NCBI RefSeq assembly: GCF_000242455.2
Contig: NC_019892.1
Location: 434,001 to 498,000 of the forward strand
Source of the DNA: Singulisphaera acidiphila DSM 18658
Lineage (GTDB): Bacteria > Planctomycetota > Planctomycetia > Isosphaerales > Isosphaeraceae
Length of the DNA: 64,000 nucleotides
Reading direction: 5' to 3'
The notes under the pieces are model-generated. The model was not told where the DNA came from and did not search any database. It saw nothing but the letters and a program-made list of their open reading frames with translations. Numbering within the stretch: the stretch's first letter is position 1; each line of letters starts with the position of its first letter. Of the stretch, positions 1-9,524 are shown in pieces. A program made the position numbers and the translations under genes.

Positions 1-3000
1 CTCACCGACCCGCTGGGCCGGGTCACCACCTCCAACTACGACGCGGCCGGCCGGCTCGCGTCGGTGGTCGGTCCCGACCCGGACGGGGCCGGCCCGCTCA
101 CTTCGCCGGTGACGGCCTACACCTACGACAACTTGGGCCGGCTGACATCCACGACCGACCCCCTCGGCCGGATCACCACCTTCGCCTACGACGTCCGCGA
201 CCGACTGACGACGATCACCGCTCCCGATCCGGATGGCGCCGGTCCGCTGGCTTCGCCGGTGACGGCCTACGGCTATGACGCCGTCGGCCGGCCAACGACG
301 ATCACCGACCCGCTGAACCGGGTGACCGTCTACGACTACGACGTGGCCGGTCAACTCACCAAGGTCACTCAGCCCGACCCGGACGGCGCCGGCCCGCTCA
401 CCGCGCCGGTGACCAGGTTCACTTACGACAATCTGGGCCGTCTCGCGACGACCATTGACCCGCTGGGGCGGACGTCGACCTTCGCCTATGACCAGCGGGA
501 TCGCCTGACGACGATCACGGCGCCCGACCCCGACGGGCTCGGGCCACTGACCTCGCCCGTGACCCGCTACGGCTATGACGTAGTCGGCAACCGTATCACG
601 GTCACCGACCCGCTGAACAAGACCACCACCTCCACCTACGACGGTCTCAACCGCCTTGTCACGGTCACCGATCCGCGTTCTGGTCTGACTCGCTACGCCT
701 ACGATGCGGTGAGCAACCTCACCGCCGTCACCGACCCGCTGGGCAAGACCACTACCTCCACCTACGATGGTCTCGACCGCCTCGTCATGGTCACCGATCC
801 GCGTTCCGGTCTGACCCGCTACGGCTACGACGCGGTGAGCAACCTCACCGCTGTCACCGACCCGGTGGGCAATCGCACGACGTTCGCCTATGACGCTCTG
901 GATCGCCTCACGGCGATCATCGACCCCCGCGGACTCGCCACGACTCTCGCCTACGACGCCGCCGACCAGCTCACCGGCGTCACCGATCGGCTCGGCCGCC
1001 GCACGGTCTACGCCTACGACGGCCTCGGCCGCCGCATCAGCGAACGCTGGCTCGATGGCGCCGGCAACACGCTGCGGACGTTCACTTCCACCTACGACGC
1101 CGCCAGCCAGCTCCTCGGGATCGCCGACCCCGACGCCACGCTGACGTTCGCTTACGACAACCTCGGCCGCCAGACGACGGCTTCTACCTCCGGCGTCGGC
1201 GTCGGCCAGCCCGGCCTCACCCTGACCTCCGGCTACGACGCCGTCGGCAACCGCACCCGGCTGGCCGACAACCTCGCCGGCGCCGGTTGGTCCGGCCCCG
1301 GGGTCACCAGCTTCACCTACGACGCTCTCGATCGCCTCACCACAATCGCCCGCTCGCTCGGGTCGCACGCGGGCCCCCAGGTCGGCTTCAGCTACGACGC
1401 CGGCAGCCGGCTGACCTCCCTCGCACGCACCCTCGGCGGCACGGGCACGGCCGTCAACACCAGCTTCGCCTACGACGCGCTCGACCGGCTCACTACCCTG
1501 ACCCACCAGGTCGCCGGTGGCGCGACCCTGGCCTCGTACACCTACGGTTACGACGCCGGCAGCCGGCTCACCGCCGAGACCAACGCCGAGGGGGCCGTCA
1601 CCTACACCTATGATGCCACCGGCCAGTTGACCGGGGTGGGCGGTGCGCGGTCCGAGGGCTACAGCTACGATCTCAATGGCAACCGGACCCTGCCGGGCTA
1701 CGCCACGGGCACGGGCAACCGCCTCGAACAGGCGCCCGGATTGACCCTGGTCTACGACGCCGAGGGGAACCTCACGTCCCGGACCGAGACGGCCAGCGGC
1801 ACCGTGACCACCTACGCCTACGACCACCGCAACCGGCTCACGGGGGTCACCCGCAAGAATGCCGGCGGCGTCGTCGTGATGCAGGCGACCTACACCTACG
1901 ACGCGTTCGACCGCCGCATCGGGATTGTCGTCGACGCCGACGGCGCCGGTGCCGGTGCCCCGGTGCGGTCCTGGACGGCCTACAACGGCGTCAACCCCTA
2001 CGCGGACTTCACCGGCGCCGGGACGCTGCAGACCCGCTACCTGCATGGCCCGGCGGTCGACATGCTCCTGGCGCGGACCGACGCGGCCGGTGCGACGGCG
2101 TGGTACCTGAGCGACCGGCTGGGCACGGTCCGCGACCTGGCCGACACGGCGGGGACGGTGATCGACCACGTCGCCTACGACAGCTTCGGCCGCGTCACGG
2201 GGGAGACCAATCCGTCGGCCGGTGACCGGTTCAAGTTCACCGGCCGTGAGCTCGACGCCGGGACGGGCCTGCAGTATCATCGGGCTCGGTACTACGACGC
2301 GGCGCTGGGCCGCTGGACGCAGGAGGACCCGATCGGGTTTGCCGGCGGCGACGCCAACCTGTACCGCTACGTCGGCAACGGGCCGACCAACGCCACCGAC
2401 CCCACGGGCCTCGTCGGCCCGGCATCAGTCTATACCCCGAGTGGTTCCTACAACCCATATACAGGCTGGCACACCCCGCCCGGAAAGGGAAGGCACGACA
2501 AAGCATTCGAGAAGGGTTTTCATGACGCGTTCCCCGACTCACTGAAGGGTGTCTTGGATACGACTTCCTATGTCGACCCATCCCCTCTTAGCGAGTATCT
2601 AGGCGCCGGCATCTCGTTGGGCCAGGGGAAAACGCGCCAAGCCATCGATGAGTTCATGTATGGGGCCCTCCCGGGCGCCCTCGGCAAGGGCGGCAAGCTG
2701 GTCCCGGGCGCCCTCGGCAAGCTTGGGAAAATTGGCGGCAAGGTTGATGACGTTTGTCCTAGTCTCCCCACTCGTGTACCAAAAGGAAGTGGTAATCCTG
2801 CTGTCAGCAAGGCAGCCGGCAGAGGTAGCACGCTTCACTCCGACAAGCCCGGCCATTTACCAGATCAGCTACGCCAGCGTTATCCAGAAACCGAGTTTGA
2901 CATGAAAAAACCCGGTGTATCGGGTCAAGATGTCCAAGTTGTCGGAGGAAAACATCCTTCGGACTACCCAGAATCAAAGTGGCCGAAAGGAACCGATTAC

Positions 3001-3120
3001 GGGGACTTCAAGCCTGATACGCCCGGTGGAAGAAAGACGTTTGCCCACGACCAGAAGCACAAATGGCCTGACCCGACTAACCCGCTGCCCTACGATCCGA
3101 AGACGGGGAAGCTCAAATGA
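1..3120 (+). CDS. RHS/YD-repeat polymorphic toxin, 5' end outside window
   Basis: The frame is open from base 1, so the N-terminus lies upstream and only about 1040 residues are visible. Nearly all of it is YD-repeat (motifs such as YDxxGRLTxxTDPLGR), ending in the conserved RHS core (YLSDRLGTVRD, RYYDAALGRWTQEDPIGF, NLYRYVGNGPTNATDPTGL near base 2400). RHS proteins fold into a shell that encloses a variable C-terminal toxin. After the core come about 235 residues: a PSGSYNPYTGW linker, a Gly/Lys-rich stretch and a tip with GQDVQVVGGKHPS and ending PYDPKTGKLK. The tip looks like a small nuclease-type toxin, but that is inference. The stop overlaps the next gene by 4 nt (ATGA), the usual toxin-immunity arrangement. 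Core identity is certain; the toxin activity is not known. Confidence 0.9.
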   Translation, partial: LTDPLGRVTTSNYDAAGRLASVVGPDPDGAGPLTSPVTAYTYDNLGRLTSTTDPLGRITTFAYDVRDRLTTITAPDPDGAGPLASPVTAYGYDAVGRPTTITDPLNRVTVYDYDVAGQLTKVTQPDPDGAGPLTAPVTRFTYDNLGRLATTIDPLGRTSTFAYDQRDRLTTITAPDPDGLGPLTSPVTRYGYDVVGNRITVTDPLNKTTTSTYDGLNRLVTVTDPRSGLTRYAYDAVSNLTAVTDPLGKTTTSTYDGLDRLVMVTDPRSGLTRYGYDAVSNLTAVTDPVGNRTTFAYDALDRLTAIIDPRGLATTLAYDAADQLTGVTDRLGRRTVYAYDGLGRRISERWLDGAGNTLRTFTSTYDAASQLLGIADPDATLTFAYDNLGRQTTASTSGVGVGQPGLTLTSGYDAVGNRTRLADNLAGAGWSGPGVTSFTYDALDRLTTIARSLGSHAGPQVGFSYDAGSRLTSLARTLGGTGTAVNTSFAYDALDRLTTLTHQVAGGATLASYTYGYDAGSRLTAETNAEGAVTYTYDATGQLTGVGGARSEGYSYDLNGNRTLPGYATGTGNRLEQAPGLTLVYDAEGNLTSRTETASGTVTTYAYDHRNRLTGVTRKNAGGVVVMQATYTYDAFDRRIGIVVDADGAGAGAPVRSWTAYNGVNPYADFTGAGTLQTRYLHGPAVDMLLARTDAAGATAWYLSDRLGTVRDLADTAGTVIDHVAYDSFGRVTGETNPSAGDRFKFTGRELDAGTGLQYHRARYYDAALGRWTQEDPIGFAGGDANLYRYVGNGPTNATDPTGLVGPASVYTPSGSYNPYTGWHTPPGKGRHDKAFEKGFHDAFPDSLKGVLDTTSYVDPSPLSEYLGAGISLGQGKTRQAIDEFMYGALPGALGKGGKLVPGALGKLGKIGGKVDDVCPSLPTRVPKGSGNPAVSKAAGRGSTLHSDKPGHLPDQLRQRYPETEFDMKKPGVSGQDVQVVGGKHPSDYPESKWPKGTDYGDFKPDTPGGRKTFAHDQKHKWPDPTNPLPYDPKTGKLK
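604..855 (+). repeat. Two tandem 126-bp copies inside the RHS coding region
   Basis: Bases 604-729 and 730-855 are near-identical tandem copies, each encoding 42 residues (two YD repeats containing STYDGLNRLV or STYDGLDRLV and DPRSGLTRY). Only scattered third-position differences separate them, so this is a recent in-frame duplication that lengthened the RHS shell. Confidence 0.85.
1153..2548 (+). repeat. RHS core direct repeat, copy 1
   Basis: This stretch of the RHS gene is repeated almost base for base at 3666-5058. Identity is near perfect through the core and fades after the PYTGW linker, where the two toxin tips diverge. A long identical core next to an alternative tip is the substrate for RHS tip replacement by homologous recombination. 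Confidence 0.85.
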
Positions 3121-3557
3121 ATAATAAAGTGCTACGTTGCGAAGGGTTCTCCATTGCCGTTGCAGAGGGTTGGGACGACATTACCGAAACCCTGGATGAT
3201 GCCGATGCGCCATTGACGATTGCTGACCCAACTTCTGGAGTTGGGGCGTTGCAGTTCTCGCCAGCCATTTACAAAGGTGGTCGGCTGCCCCAGGTTGGGC
3301 CGCAAGACCTCTCCGAACTCCTCGAAGAATTCGCTTCCAAGCAAGATTGGGACGCTCCATTCGATCGTTCGACTTATCCGGGTGAGGTCGCCATTGAAGG
3401 GGTGAGCTTTCAGGTAGGGGATGATTTTATTCGCATGTGGTATGCATCTGACGGAAAGAATGTGATGCTTGCAACGTATGTATGTGATTGGAATTGCCGA
3501 GACCAGGAGTTGTCGGAACGGGAGATGGCGGTTCGATCTATTCAATTCGATGAGTAG
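3117..3557 (+). CDS. Putative immunity protein for the upstream RHS toxin
   Basis: This encodes 146 residues, starting at an ATG inside the ATGA overlap with the RHS stop codon. The product is small, acidic and soluble (motifs CEGFSIAVAEGWDD and VAIEGVSFQVGDDFIRMW), with no signal peptide or membrane segment. Position and overlap suggest it neutralises the toxin tip encoded just before it. Its base composition is clearly lower in GC than the RHS core, as is common for recently acquired tip/immunity modules. I do not recognise the family, so immunity is assigned from context only. Confidence 0.65.
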   Translation: MNNKVLRCEGFSIAVAEGWDDITETLDDADAPLTIADPTSGVGALQFSPAIYKGGRLPQVGPQDLSELLEEFASKQDWDAPFDRSTYPGEVAIEGVSFQVGDDFIRMWYASDGKNVMLATYVCDWNCRDQELSEREMAVRSIQFDE

Positions 3558-3665
3558 ATTGTCATGATGAGGGCAGGCGATGCATTGATTGTATTTTTTT
3601 TCTTGCGAATATGATTGGTGTTATGTGGGCCTTGTTCCATTGCAACGCCTGTCCTTTCTTCTTCC

Positions 3666-5058
3666 TACGACAACCTCGGCCGTCAGACGGCCACCTCCGG
3701 CGTTGGCGTCGGCCAGCCCGGCCTCACCCTGACCTCCGGCTACGACGCCGTCGGCAATCGCACCCGGCTGGCCGACAACCTCGCCGGCGCCGGTTGGTCC
3801 GGCCCCGGGGTCACCAGCTTCACCTACGACGCTCTCGATCGCCTCACCACAATCGCCCGCTCGCTCGGGTCGCACGCGGGCCCCCAGGTCGGCTTCAGCT
3901 ACGACGCCGGCAGCCGGCTGACCTCCCTCGCACGCACCCTCGGCGGCACGGGCACGGCCGTCAACACCAGCTTCGCCTACGACGCGCTCGACCGGCTCAC
4001 TACCCTGACCCACCAGGTCGCCGGTGGCGCGACCCTGGCCTCGTACACCTACGGTTACGACGCCGGCAGCCGGCTCACCGCCGAGACCAACGCCGAGGGG
4101 GCCGTCACCTACACCTATGATGCCACCGGCCAGTTGACCGGGGTGGGCGGTGCGCGGTCCGAGGGCTACAGCTACGATCTCAATGGCAACCGGACCCTGC
4201 CGGGCTACGCCACGGGCACGGGCAACCGCCTCGAACAGGCGCCCGGATTGACCCTGGTCTACGACGCCGAGGGGAACCTCACGTCCCGGACCGAGACGGC
4301 CAGCGGCACCGTGACCACCTACGCCTACGACCACCGCAACCGGCTCACGGGGGTCACCCGCAAGAATGCCGGCGGCGTCGTCGTGATGCAGGCGACCTAC
4401 ACCTACGACGCGTTCGACCGCCGCATCGGGATTGTCGTCGACGCCGACGGCGCCGGTGCCGGTGCCCCGGTGCGGTCCTGGACGGCCTACAACGGCGTCA
4501 ACCCCTACGCGGACTTCACCGGCGCCGGGACGCTGCAGACCCGCTACCTGCATGGCCCGGCGGTCGACATGCTCCTGGCGCGGACCGACGCGGCCGGTGC
4601 GACGGCGTGGTACCTGAGCGGCCGGCTGGGCACGGTCCGCGACCTGGCCGACACGGCGGGGACGGTGATCGACCACGTCGCCTACGACAGCTTCGGCCGC
4701 GTCACGAGCGAGTCCAATCCGTCGGCCGGGGATCGGTTCAAGTTCACCGGCCGGGAGCTCGACGTCGCGACGGGCCTGCAGTATCATCGGGCTCGGTACT
4801 ACGACGCGGCGCTGGGCCGCTGGACGCAGGAGGACCCGATCGGGTTTGCCGGCGGCGACGCCAATCTTTACCGTTACTTGTCTAACTCTCCAACAAATGG
4901 GACTGACCCCACGGGACTCGTTGGGCCGGCTTCAGTCATTACGCCGAGCGGCTCCTATAACCCATATACAGGGTGGTACACCCCGACCGGAAAGGGAAAA
5001 CCCGACAAAGCATTCGAGAAGGGTTTCCATGACGAGTTCCCCAATTCGCTTGCGGGTA
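3666..5058 (+). repeat. RHS core direct repeat, copy 2
   Basis: This is the second copy of the RHS core (see 1153-2548). It begins abruptly at a TACGACAACCTCGG sequence with no start codon or N-terminal part, so it is a displaced core fragment carrying a different tip. Small differences, such as a 3-bp indel near its start and GGGGAG versus GAGCGAG near 4710, show that the copies are slightly diverged. Confidence 0.85.
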
Positions 5059-5106
5059 CGTTGGGCGTGGGAGGTGCAGCTCTCGGAGGCATGTATTTGG
5101 GGCCTA

Positions 5107-6273
5107 AATAGAAACTTTCAAATGGGAAAGTAGATCAGGCGGCCCTGGCTTTTGGGTAAGCCGAACCCTCGATCTGGAAAGGGTTTGCCTGTCCCAGCCA
5201 GGTGAAGACTCGATCCAATAATTCCTCCAGATCCTTGCACCGATGATTCCGGGTGATGTTCTCGTGCAAATGCCACCATACCCGCTCGATCGGGTTCAGG
5301 TCCGGGGAGTATGCGGGGAGCAGATGGACTTCGATTCGACCCTCGTGCTTCCAGAGGTACTGGATCACCTCCAGGCTGGTGTGGCTCCCCGCGTTGTCGC
5401 AGATCACGTGGATCTTGCGGTAGCGTCGCAGCCTGCGGCGCAGGTCGTCGAGGTGCTTGATGAACAACGCTCCGTCGCGCCCTTGCTTGGGGGCCGCCTC
5501 GGTGACGAACACCTGGCCGGTCCGCCAGTGGATTGAGCCGGAGATGTGCCGCTTCTTGTTCGTCCCGGGGGTCTCGACCTTCGCTTGTCGGCCTTTGAAC
5601 ATCCACATCCGGCCGATCTTTGGGTTGGTGTGAACCTCGACTTCGTCCTGCCAGACGGCCGTCTCGTCCTCGGGCATCTCTTCCAGGAGCTTCCGCAGTT
5701 CAGCCAGCTTGACCTGCCTCTCGTCTTCGTCCGGCTTCAGGGTCGGCCGGGGTCGCCGGTACACCAGGTGGCCGCGATGGAGCCAGCGACGGACGGTCTC
5801 CCGGCTGACGCGAACGCCTTCTCTTTCTCGCAAGAGCAGGGCCAACAACACACACGACCAGCGACTGCGGAGGAAACCGAAGTCGCTGGGGGTCGTGGTG
5901 GTCACCCAGTTCACGAGGATGGCGACCCAGCCGAAGCCCAGCCGAAAGGGCCGGCCCCGTTTCCTCCCAGTCAACCCTTCGAGGCCCTCGGCCTGGAACC
6001 GCTTCAGCCAGCGGTCGACAGTGCGTGAGCTGCAGAAGAGCATGGACTCGATGTTGTCCCAGGGATGGCCGTCAGCCAACAGGAGGATAATGTGGGCGCG
6101 AAAGCGGAGTTCGGGATCAGAATCCTTGCGGTAGATCGCCAAGAGTTCGTCGCGCTGAGTCGTCGAAAGGGAGAGCATGGGCGTCGTTAATGTTCGTCCG
6201 TGTTGAGTCGTCGGTGCAGTCCTCTGCATGAATTATAGGGGCAGGGCTACTTTCCCTTTGGCAGGGAACTATT
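5107..6273. mobile_element. IS630-family insertion sequence with TA target duplication
   Basis: This element is about 1.17 kb. The left end reads AATAG...CAAATGGGAAAGTAG and the inverted right end AATAG...CAAAGGGAAAGTAG, giving imperfect terminal inverted repeats of about 27 bp. TA lies on both sides (5105-5106 and 6274-6275), the expected target duplication of IS630/Tc1-mariner elements. It carries one intact transposase gene on the minus strand and interrupts the RHS toxin tip. Confidence 0.85.
5135..6229 (-). CDS. IS630-family transposase
   Basis: This is a 364-residue DDE transposase. The N-terminus is a helix-turn-helix region (LSTTQRDELLAIYR; SSRTVDRWLKRFQAEGLEGL). The catalytic core has the first acid in WQDEVEVHTNP, the second in VICDNAGSHTS and the terminal motif LLPAYSPDLNPIERVWWHLH, which is typical of the family. 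The length is normal and the frame intact, so it may be active. A shorter start at 6178 (MLSLSTTQ) is equally plausible, since no clear ribosome binding site decides between them. Confidence 0.92.
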   Translation of the reverse strand: MQRTAPTTQHGRTLTTPMLSLSTTQRDELLAIYRKDSDPELRFRAHIILLLADGHPWDNIESMLFCSSRTVDRWLKRFQAEGLEGLTGRKRGRPFRLGFGWVAILVNWVTTTTPSDFGFLRSRWSCVLLALLLREREGVRVSRETVRRWLHRGHLVYRRPRPTLKPDEDERQVKLAELRKLLEEMPEDETAVWQDEVEVHTNPKIGRMWMFKGRQAKVETPGTNKKRHISGSIHWRTGQVFVTEAAPKQGRDGALFIKHLDDLRRRLRRYRKIHVICDNAGSHTSLEVIQYLWKHEGRIEVHLLPAYSPDLNPIERVWWHLHENITRNHRCKDLEELLDRVFTWLGQANPFQIEGSAYPKARAA

Positions 6274-6754
6274 TAGGGTGTTGACCCCTTTAGCCGGAAA
6301 GGCGATTCGCTGCCTGCCAAGATCAAAGCGAAAATGGGACGGACCTAAGATTAGAACGGGAGGTGGCCAATCACGACTCCGGGATCCCAAAGCGATTGAC
6401 AAAATCAAGGACGACATGCGGAGCAACAAGTACGATTGGGATAATTCTCGCGGATTGACTGATCCGAAAACCGGAGAGAAGCTGGATGGAACAATTGGAG
6501 GATGGCATAAAGACGGAACTTATCACATCACTGACGGGAATCATCGCATGAATGCGGCGCTAGAACTATTTGAAGAGACCGGTAATCATTCTTATGTGAA
6601 CAATCTTCTACGAAATGGAAGATGGACTCCTGGTAGGCCAGGAATTAGCAATCCCGTTCCCCGAAGGTAGGCAGACCTTTTCTCTGCGTTGCATAAAGAC
6701 CTGAGATTTCTCGGCGATGGTTCAATCGCAACGATTTACCGATGTGCAAGGCTA

Positions 6755-6842
6755 GGCTCTGTTGAAAAAACCTCGAACTCGGTTCTCTTACAGCCGGACA
6801 GCTGGGAGAATTCACCTTCAATCGGCGTTTCCAGACAGAGCC
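6755..6842. mobile_element. 88-bp miniature inverted-repeat element
   Basis: The ends are GGCTCTGT and ACAGAGCC, with imperfect extension inward (GGCTCTGTTGAAA against GGCTCTGTCTGGAAA on the opposite strand). TA lies directly outside both ends (6753-6754 and 6843-6844), so it fits a MITE mobilised by an IS630/mariner-type transposase. It carries no coding capacity. It lies 80 bp downstream of the interrupted RHS tip, where that tip's immunity gene would be expected. Confidence 0.6.
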
Positions 6843-6915
6843 TACAGCGGTTTACCCATGGGTTGCATGCGCGAATAATTTCCTTTGAGGGTAGCCCCTT
6901 TCGGAGGAGATCACC

Positions 6916-7370
6916 ATGCGTCCCTATTCGACCGATCTTCGTGAGCGAGTCGCGGCCGCCGTGGACCAGCAGGAAGGTTCCCTGCGTGAGATCGCCCAAC
7001 TGTTCCGCGTGAGTGTCTCGTTTGTGGTCCACTTGCTCCAATGCCGCCGACAGGCCGGCACGCTTGAGCCAAAGCCGCGCGGAGACGCTCCCCCTTCGGC
7101 TCTGGGATCCGATGACCTCCGACGTCTGACCGATTCGATCCGCAAGCAACCCGACGCCACCTTGAAGCAACTGAAGGAGCGGGGAGGCCTCACCTGTAGC
7201 CTGAAGACCTTGTGGTTCGCCGTGTGGCGGCTGGGCCTGACATTCAGAGACGGGCGTCACCACGGCCATGATTCCCACCCACGCCCGCGTTCCACGCGGC
7301 GAGCGGGCCGTGGACTCGACCCCAGCTTGTGGTAGACCGTGGTCGTTTAATTCTTCAGTCGGGGATGGAT
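6916..7370 (+). pseudogene. IS630-type transposase remnant
   Basis: Bases 6916-7240 encode the N-terminal helix-turn-helix half of a two-part IS630 transposase (MRPYSTDLRERVAAAVD, SLREIAQLFRVSVSFVVHLL, ending in KTLWFAVWRLGLTF). The frame then shifts into a stretch reading TAMIPTHARVPRGERAVDS, which resembles the region after the first catalytic Asp of the second half (YGRAPRGERLVD in relatives). The catalytic core between and after these parts is missing. There is a good ribosome binding site (GGAGG) before the ATG, but the element is dead. Confidence 0.8.
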
Positions 7371-7374
7371 CACG

Positions 7375-7944
7375 ATGCACCCTGCGGTGATTTGCGACGG
7401 CATTACTATTGCTGGCATTGTATTGCCCCCATTTGAAGTTGGGGGAACCGACTACGTCGGACTCGCGTGTCCTACAGACTATGGGAGTTCGTGGGCCGAA
7501 GTGCTGGAAGTCGTGGGTGGCAAACATCCGACGAGTGAAGTCCATTGTCTCGTGAGTTCGTCTGTATTGATTCCATCTGCCATGCGAGCCTCACGAGGGC
7601 AGCGGCGTCACTCGCTCATTGAAAGAGCGCTGAAGGCTGGGCTTTCACAAGCTGGTGCCGAAGATTTGATAGTCGACTTGCGTCTAGAATCGGACCAGAT
7701 ATATGAAGATACCCAACTGCACAGTCAACTGCTGTTTGACTTGAGGTTGGCTTGGTCGCAAAGGTCGAAGCTCGTGGTCTTCTCTACCGCTGGTCTTGCC
7801 CGTTCTGGGTATAGGTCGGTTGCATTGGCAGTTTCTGGAAGACCGAATGATTGCGCAGCTATTGATGTGATCCACGTTGCCAATATCAAGCATGACAAAG
7901 CAGACATGAAATACACGAAAATTATTCAATGCGGCCTAATCTGA
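7375..7944 (+). CDS. Hypothetical protein, 189 residues
   Basis: The frame is open with codon use suggesting a real gene, but I do not recognise the family. The product has no signal peptide and no clear membrane segment. Visible patches are VGLACPTDYGSSWAEVL and ESDQIYEDTQLHSQLLFDLRLAW. It lies between IS630 and IS5 remnants inside the RHS cassette region and is lower in GC than the RHS core, so it may be an immunity or cargo gene stranded by IS insertions. That role is inference. Confidence 0.45.
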   Translation: MHPAVICDGITIAGIVLPPFEVGGTDYVGLACPTDYGSSWAEVLEVVGGKHPTSEVHCLVSSSVLIPSAMRASRGQRRHSLIERALKAGLSQAGAEDLIVDLRLESDQIYEDTQLHSQLLFDLRLAWSQRSKLVVFSTAGLARSGYRSVALAVSGRPNDCAAIDVIHVANIKHDKADMKYTKIIQCGLI

Positions 7945-8043
7945 TTATTACAGGCTGTAAAAAAGACGCGGAAATGGGGATATTCCAATAGCGTTCGGCA
8001 CTCCGTTTGCCTTGCGAGTTTCGACCCGAGCAAGGACGAGCCG

Positions 8044-8099
8044 TAAAGGGGGACATAGCGATTATCGACAGTCGTCGATAATCGCTATGTCCCCCTTTA
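8044..8099. repeat. REP-like 56-bp perfect palindrome, copy A
   Basis: Two 26-base arms (TAAAGGGGGACATAGCG...TTATCGAC and its exact complement) flank a 4-base loop AGTC. The same 26-base arms occur at 14001-14056 with the loop GACT, so that copy is inverted. The GGGGACATAGCG element is typical of REP sequences mobilised by RAYT transposases, and a dead RAYT lies at 10.9-11.3 kb. Confidence 0.85.
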
Positions 8100-8644
8100 T
8101 TCGCGACAAGCTGCGGAGCGCCGACAAGATCAACTGGACCAGGGTTCTCATCGACAGCAGCTTCGTGTGGGCGGCCTACGGGGGCGAGGAGACCGGACCC
8201 AGCCCTGTGGATCGGTCCAAGCCCGGAAGTAAGCACCACATCATCACCGATGCGAGCGGCATCCCCCTGGCCTCGAGTGTGACGGCGGCCAACGTCAACG
8301 ACCCATTGGCCCCGCTGTTTAACGCCCTCCCGGCGGTGGCGGGCAAGGCCGGCCATTCGAGGAAGAAACACGACGCTCTGCAGGGGGACTTGGCATATGA
8401 CTCCGAGCCCCACCGCCAAGGGCTGCGAGACATGGGGGTTGAGCCGATCCTCCCGGAAAAGCAGATCGACGACCAGAGCGGACTGGGTAAGACCCGCTGG
8501 CCGGTGGAGCAGACGCTCTCTTGGGCTCACCAGAACCGGCGGCTTCGCATCCGCTACGAGAAGCGACCAGACATCCATCAGGCGTTCCTCACCCTCGCTT
8601 GCATCAAAATCTGCGCAATCGCCCTGCTTGCAGGGTTTTGTTAG
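8100..8644 (+). pseudogene. IS5-family transposase, C-terminal half only
   Basis: The sequence encodes the catalytic half of an IS5-type DDE transposase: VLIDSSFVWAAYGG, GSKHHIITDASGIPLA, QGDLAYDSEPHRQGL and RWPVEQTLSWAHQNRRLRIRYEK. The N-terminal third is absent; upstream the frame runs straight into the REP-like palindrome, so the reading frame before 8100 is not genuine. The right end passes after a few bases into RHS tip sequence. It is a truncated, inactive remnant. Confidence 0.85.
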
Positions 8645-8649
8645 ACGGT

Positions 8650-9069
8650 CTGAGCGATTTTCTAGGCGCCGGCATCTCGTTGGGCCAGGGGAAAACGCGC
8701 TAAGCCATCGATGAGTTCATGCATGCGGCCCTCCCGGGCGCCTTCGGTAAGGCCGGTAAGCTTGACGATGTTTGTCCTGGTGTCCCCACTCATGCTCCAT
8801 TTCCAAAGGACTTTGCGACAAGACGGACCAAGAATTGGAGTAGTGCATTCAAGAGCGAAGGCGAAGCACGTCAGTTGTTCTGAACAAAGCTTGGTAAGAA
8901 TCCGATCGAGGTCGAGCCGGGGAAGTTGCGTAGCCAGGATGGGAAATAGCAATATGGGGCTAAGCCAGGTGATCTGGCTGATCGATATATTCACTTGGAA
9001 GAATTGGATCCGGCGACTGGCGAAGTTCTTCAAAACCTTCACCTTCGCTGGTCGGAGAAAATGGCCTGA
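8650..9069 (+). pseudogene. Degenerate RHS C-terminal cassette with toxin tip
   Basis: Bases 8650-8790 match the pre-toxin linker of the complete RHS gene (2590-2760; both contain GGCGCCGGCATCTCGTTGGG). After that the sequence encodes a different tip with in-frame stops: LGKNPIEVEPGKLRSQDGK, stop, QYGAKPGDLADRYIHLEEL, then GEVLQNLHLRWSEKMA. The intact form of this tip (PIEVEPGK, GDLADxxIHLEEL, LHLRW) is a familiar RHS/polymorphic toxin ending, but I cannot name its activity. Its final TGA overlaps the next start codon by one base (TGATG), so it was once coupled to the immunity-like gene that follows. Confidence 0.75.
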
Positions 9070-9503
9070 TGAAGAAATTCTTGAAACTCGACCTGTCTGT
9101 CGATTCGTTTCTTATGGACGGACAACCGATCCTAAATGTATCAGTCTCACTTGGAAATGCCAAGGACTGGCTCCTCTGCCTTCATCTGCTTCAAGACAAC
9201 CTCATTGAAGCTTGTGTATTTAGCAATGACAGCGCCGCATCGAAACTGGAGATTCGACTTGGGGCATCATGTGAGTGGAAAGTGGGGTCGCAGAGCAGTC
9301 ATTTTATAGTATCGTTTACAGCCTTCGCCTTGGATTATCTACGGAGCTTCTTCGCCCGGTACTACCGGGACGGAGTTGCTGAGGTCGACCATGTCGATAT
9401 TGAGGTTGATGATCCTCAAATGGGCTATATCACAGTTAGTGTAGATGAGCATTTACCGCCTGTTTCGAGTGACGAGGTGAGGCGAAGGTTGGGCATTGGG
9501 TGA
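9069..9503 (+). CDS. Putative immunity protein, 144 residues
   Basis: The ATG sits in a TGATG overlap with the stop of the decayed RHS tip. The product is small and acidic (KFLKLDLSVDSFLMDGQP; YITVSVDEHLPP near the end), with no signal peptide. The gene is intact although its partner toxin is broken, which is common because immunity still protects against sister cells that carry the active tip. Function is assigned from context only. Confidence 0.6.
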   Translation: MKKFLKLDLSVDSFLMDGQPILNVSVSLGNAKDWLLCLHLLQDNLIEACVFSNDSAASKLEIRLGASCEWKVGSQSSHFIVSFTAFALDYLRSFFARYYRDGVAEVDHVDIEVDDPQMGYITVSVDEHLPPVSSDEVRRRLGIG

Positions 9504-9524
9504 AGGGGCTGGGGGCTCGGCAGC

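Larger units (their letters stand above)
3666..6670 (+). pseudogene. Orphan RHS C-terminal cassette, split by an IS630 element
   Basis: The fragment contains the last ~450 residues of the RHS core plus a tip different from that of the upstream gene. The frame ends at a TAG formed by the left end of the IS at 5109. If the IS (5107-6273) and one TA are removed, the frame continues without a break from the GGMYLGP codons into 6276-6670, which encode KAIDKIKDDM and HITDGNHRMNAAL and end RPGISNPVPRR. The DGNHR motif recalls ParB/sulfiredoxin-like toxin tips, but that is inference. No start codon precedes the core fragment, so the cassette is silent unless it recombines into the complete gene upstream. 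Confidence 0.8.

Noticed and set aside
3621..4787. 388-codon minus-strand frame opposite the RHS core
   Set aside because: A mirror frame of high-GC YD-repeat coding sequence; the plus-strand frame matches RHS residue for residue.
8012..8100. N-terminal extension of the IS5 transposase frame
   Set aside because: These codons read through the REP-like palindrome and are not transposase sequence; the IS5 homology starts only after 8100.
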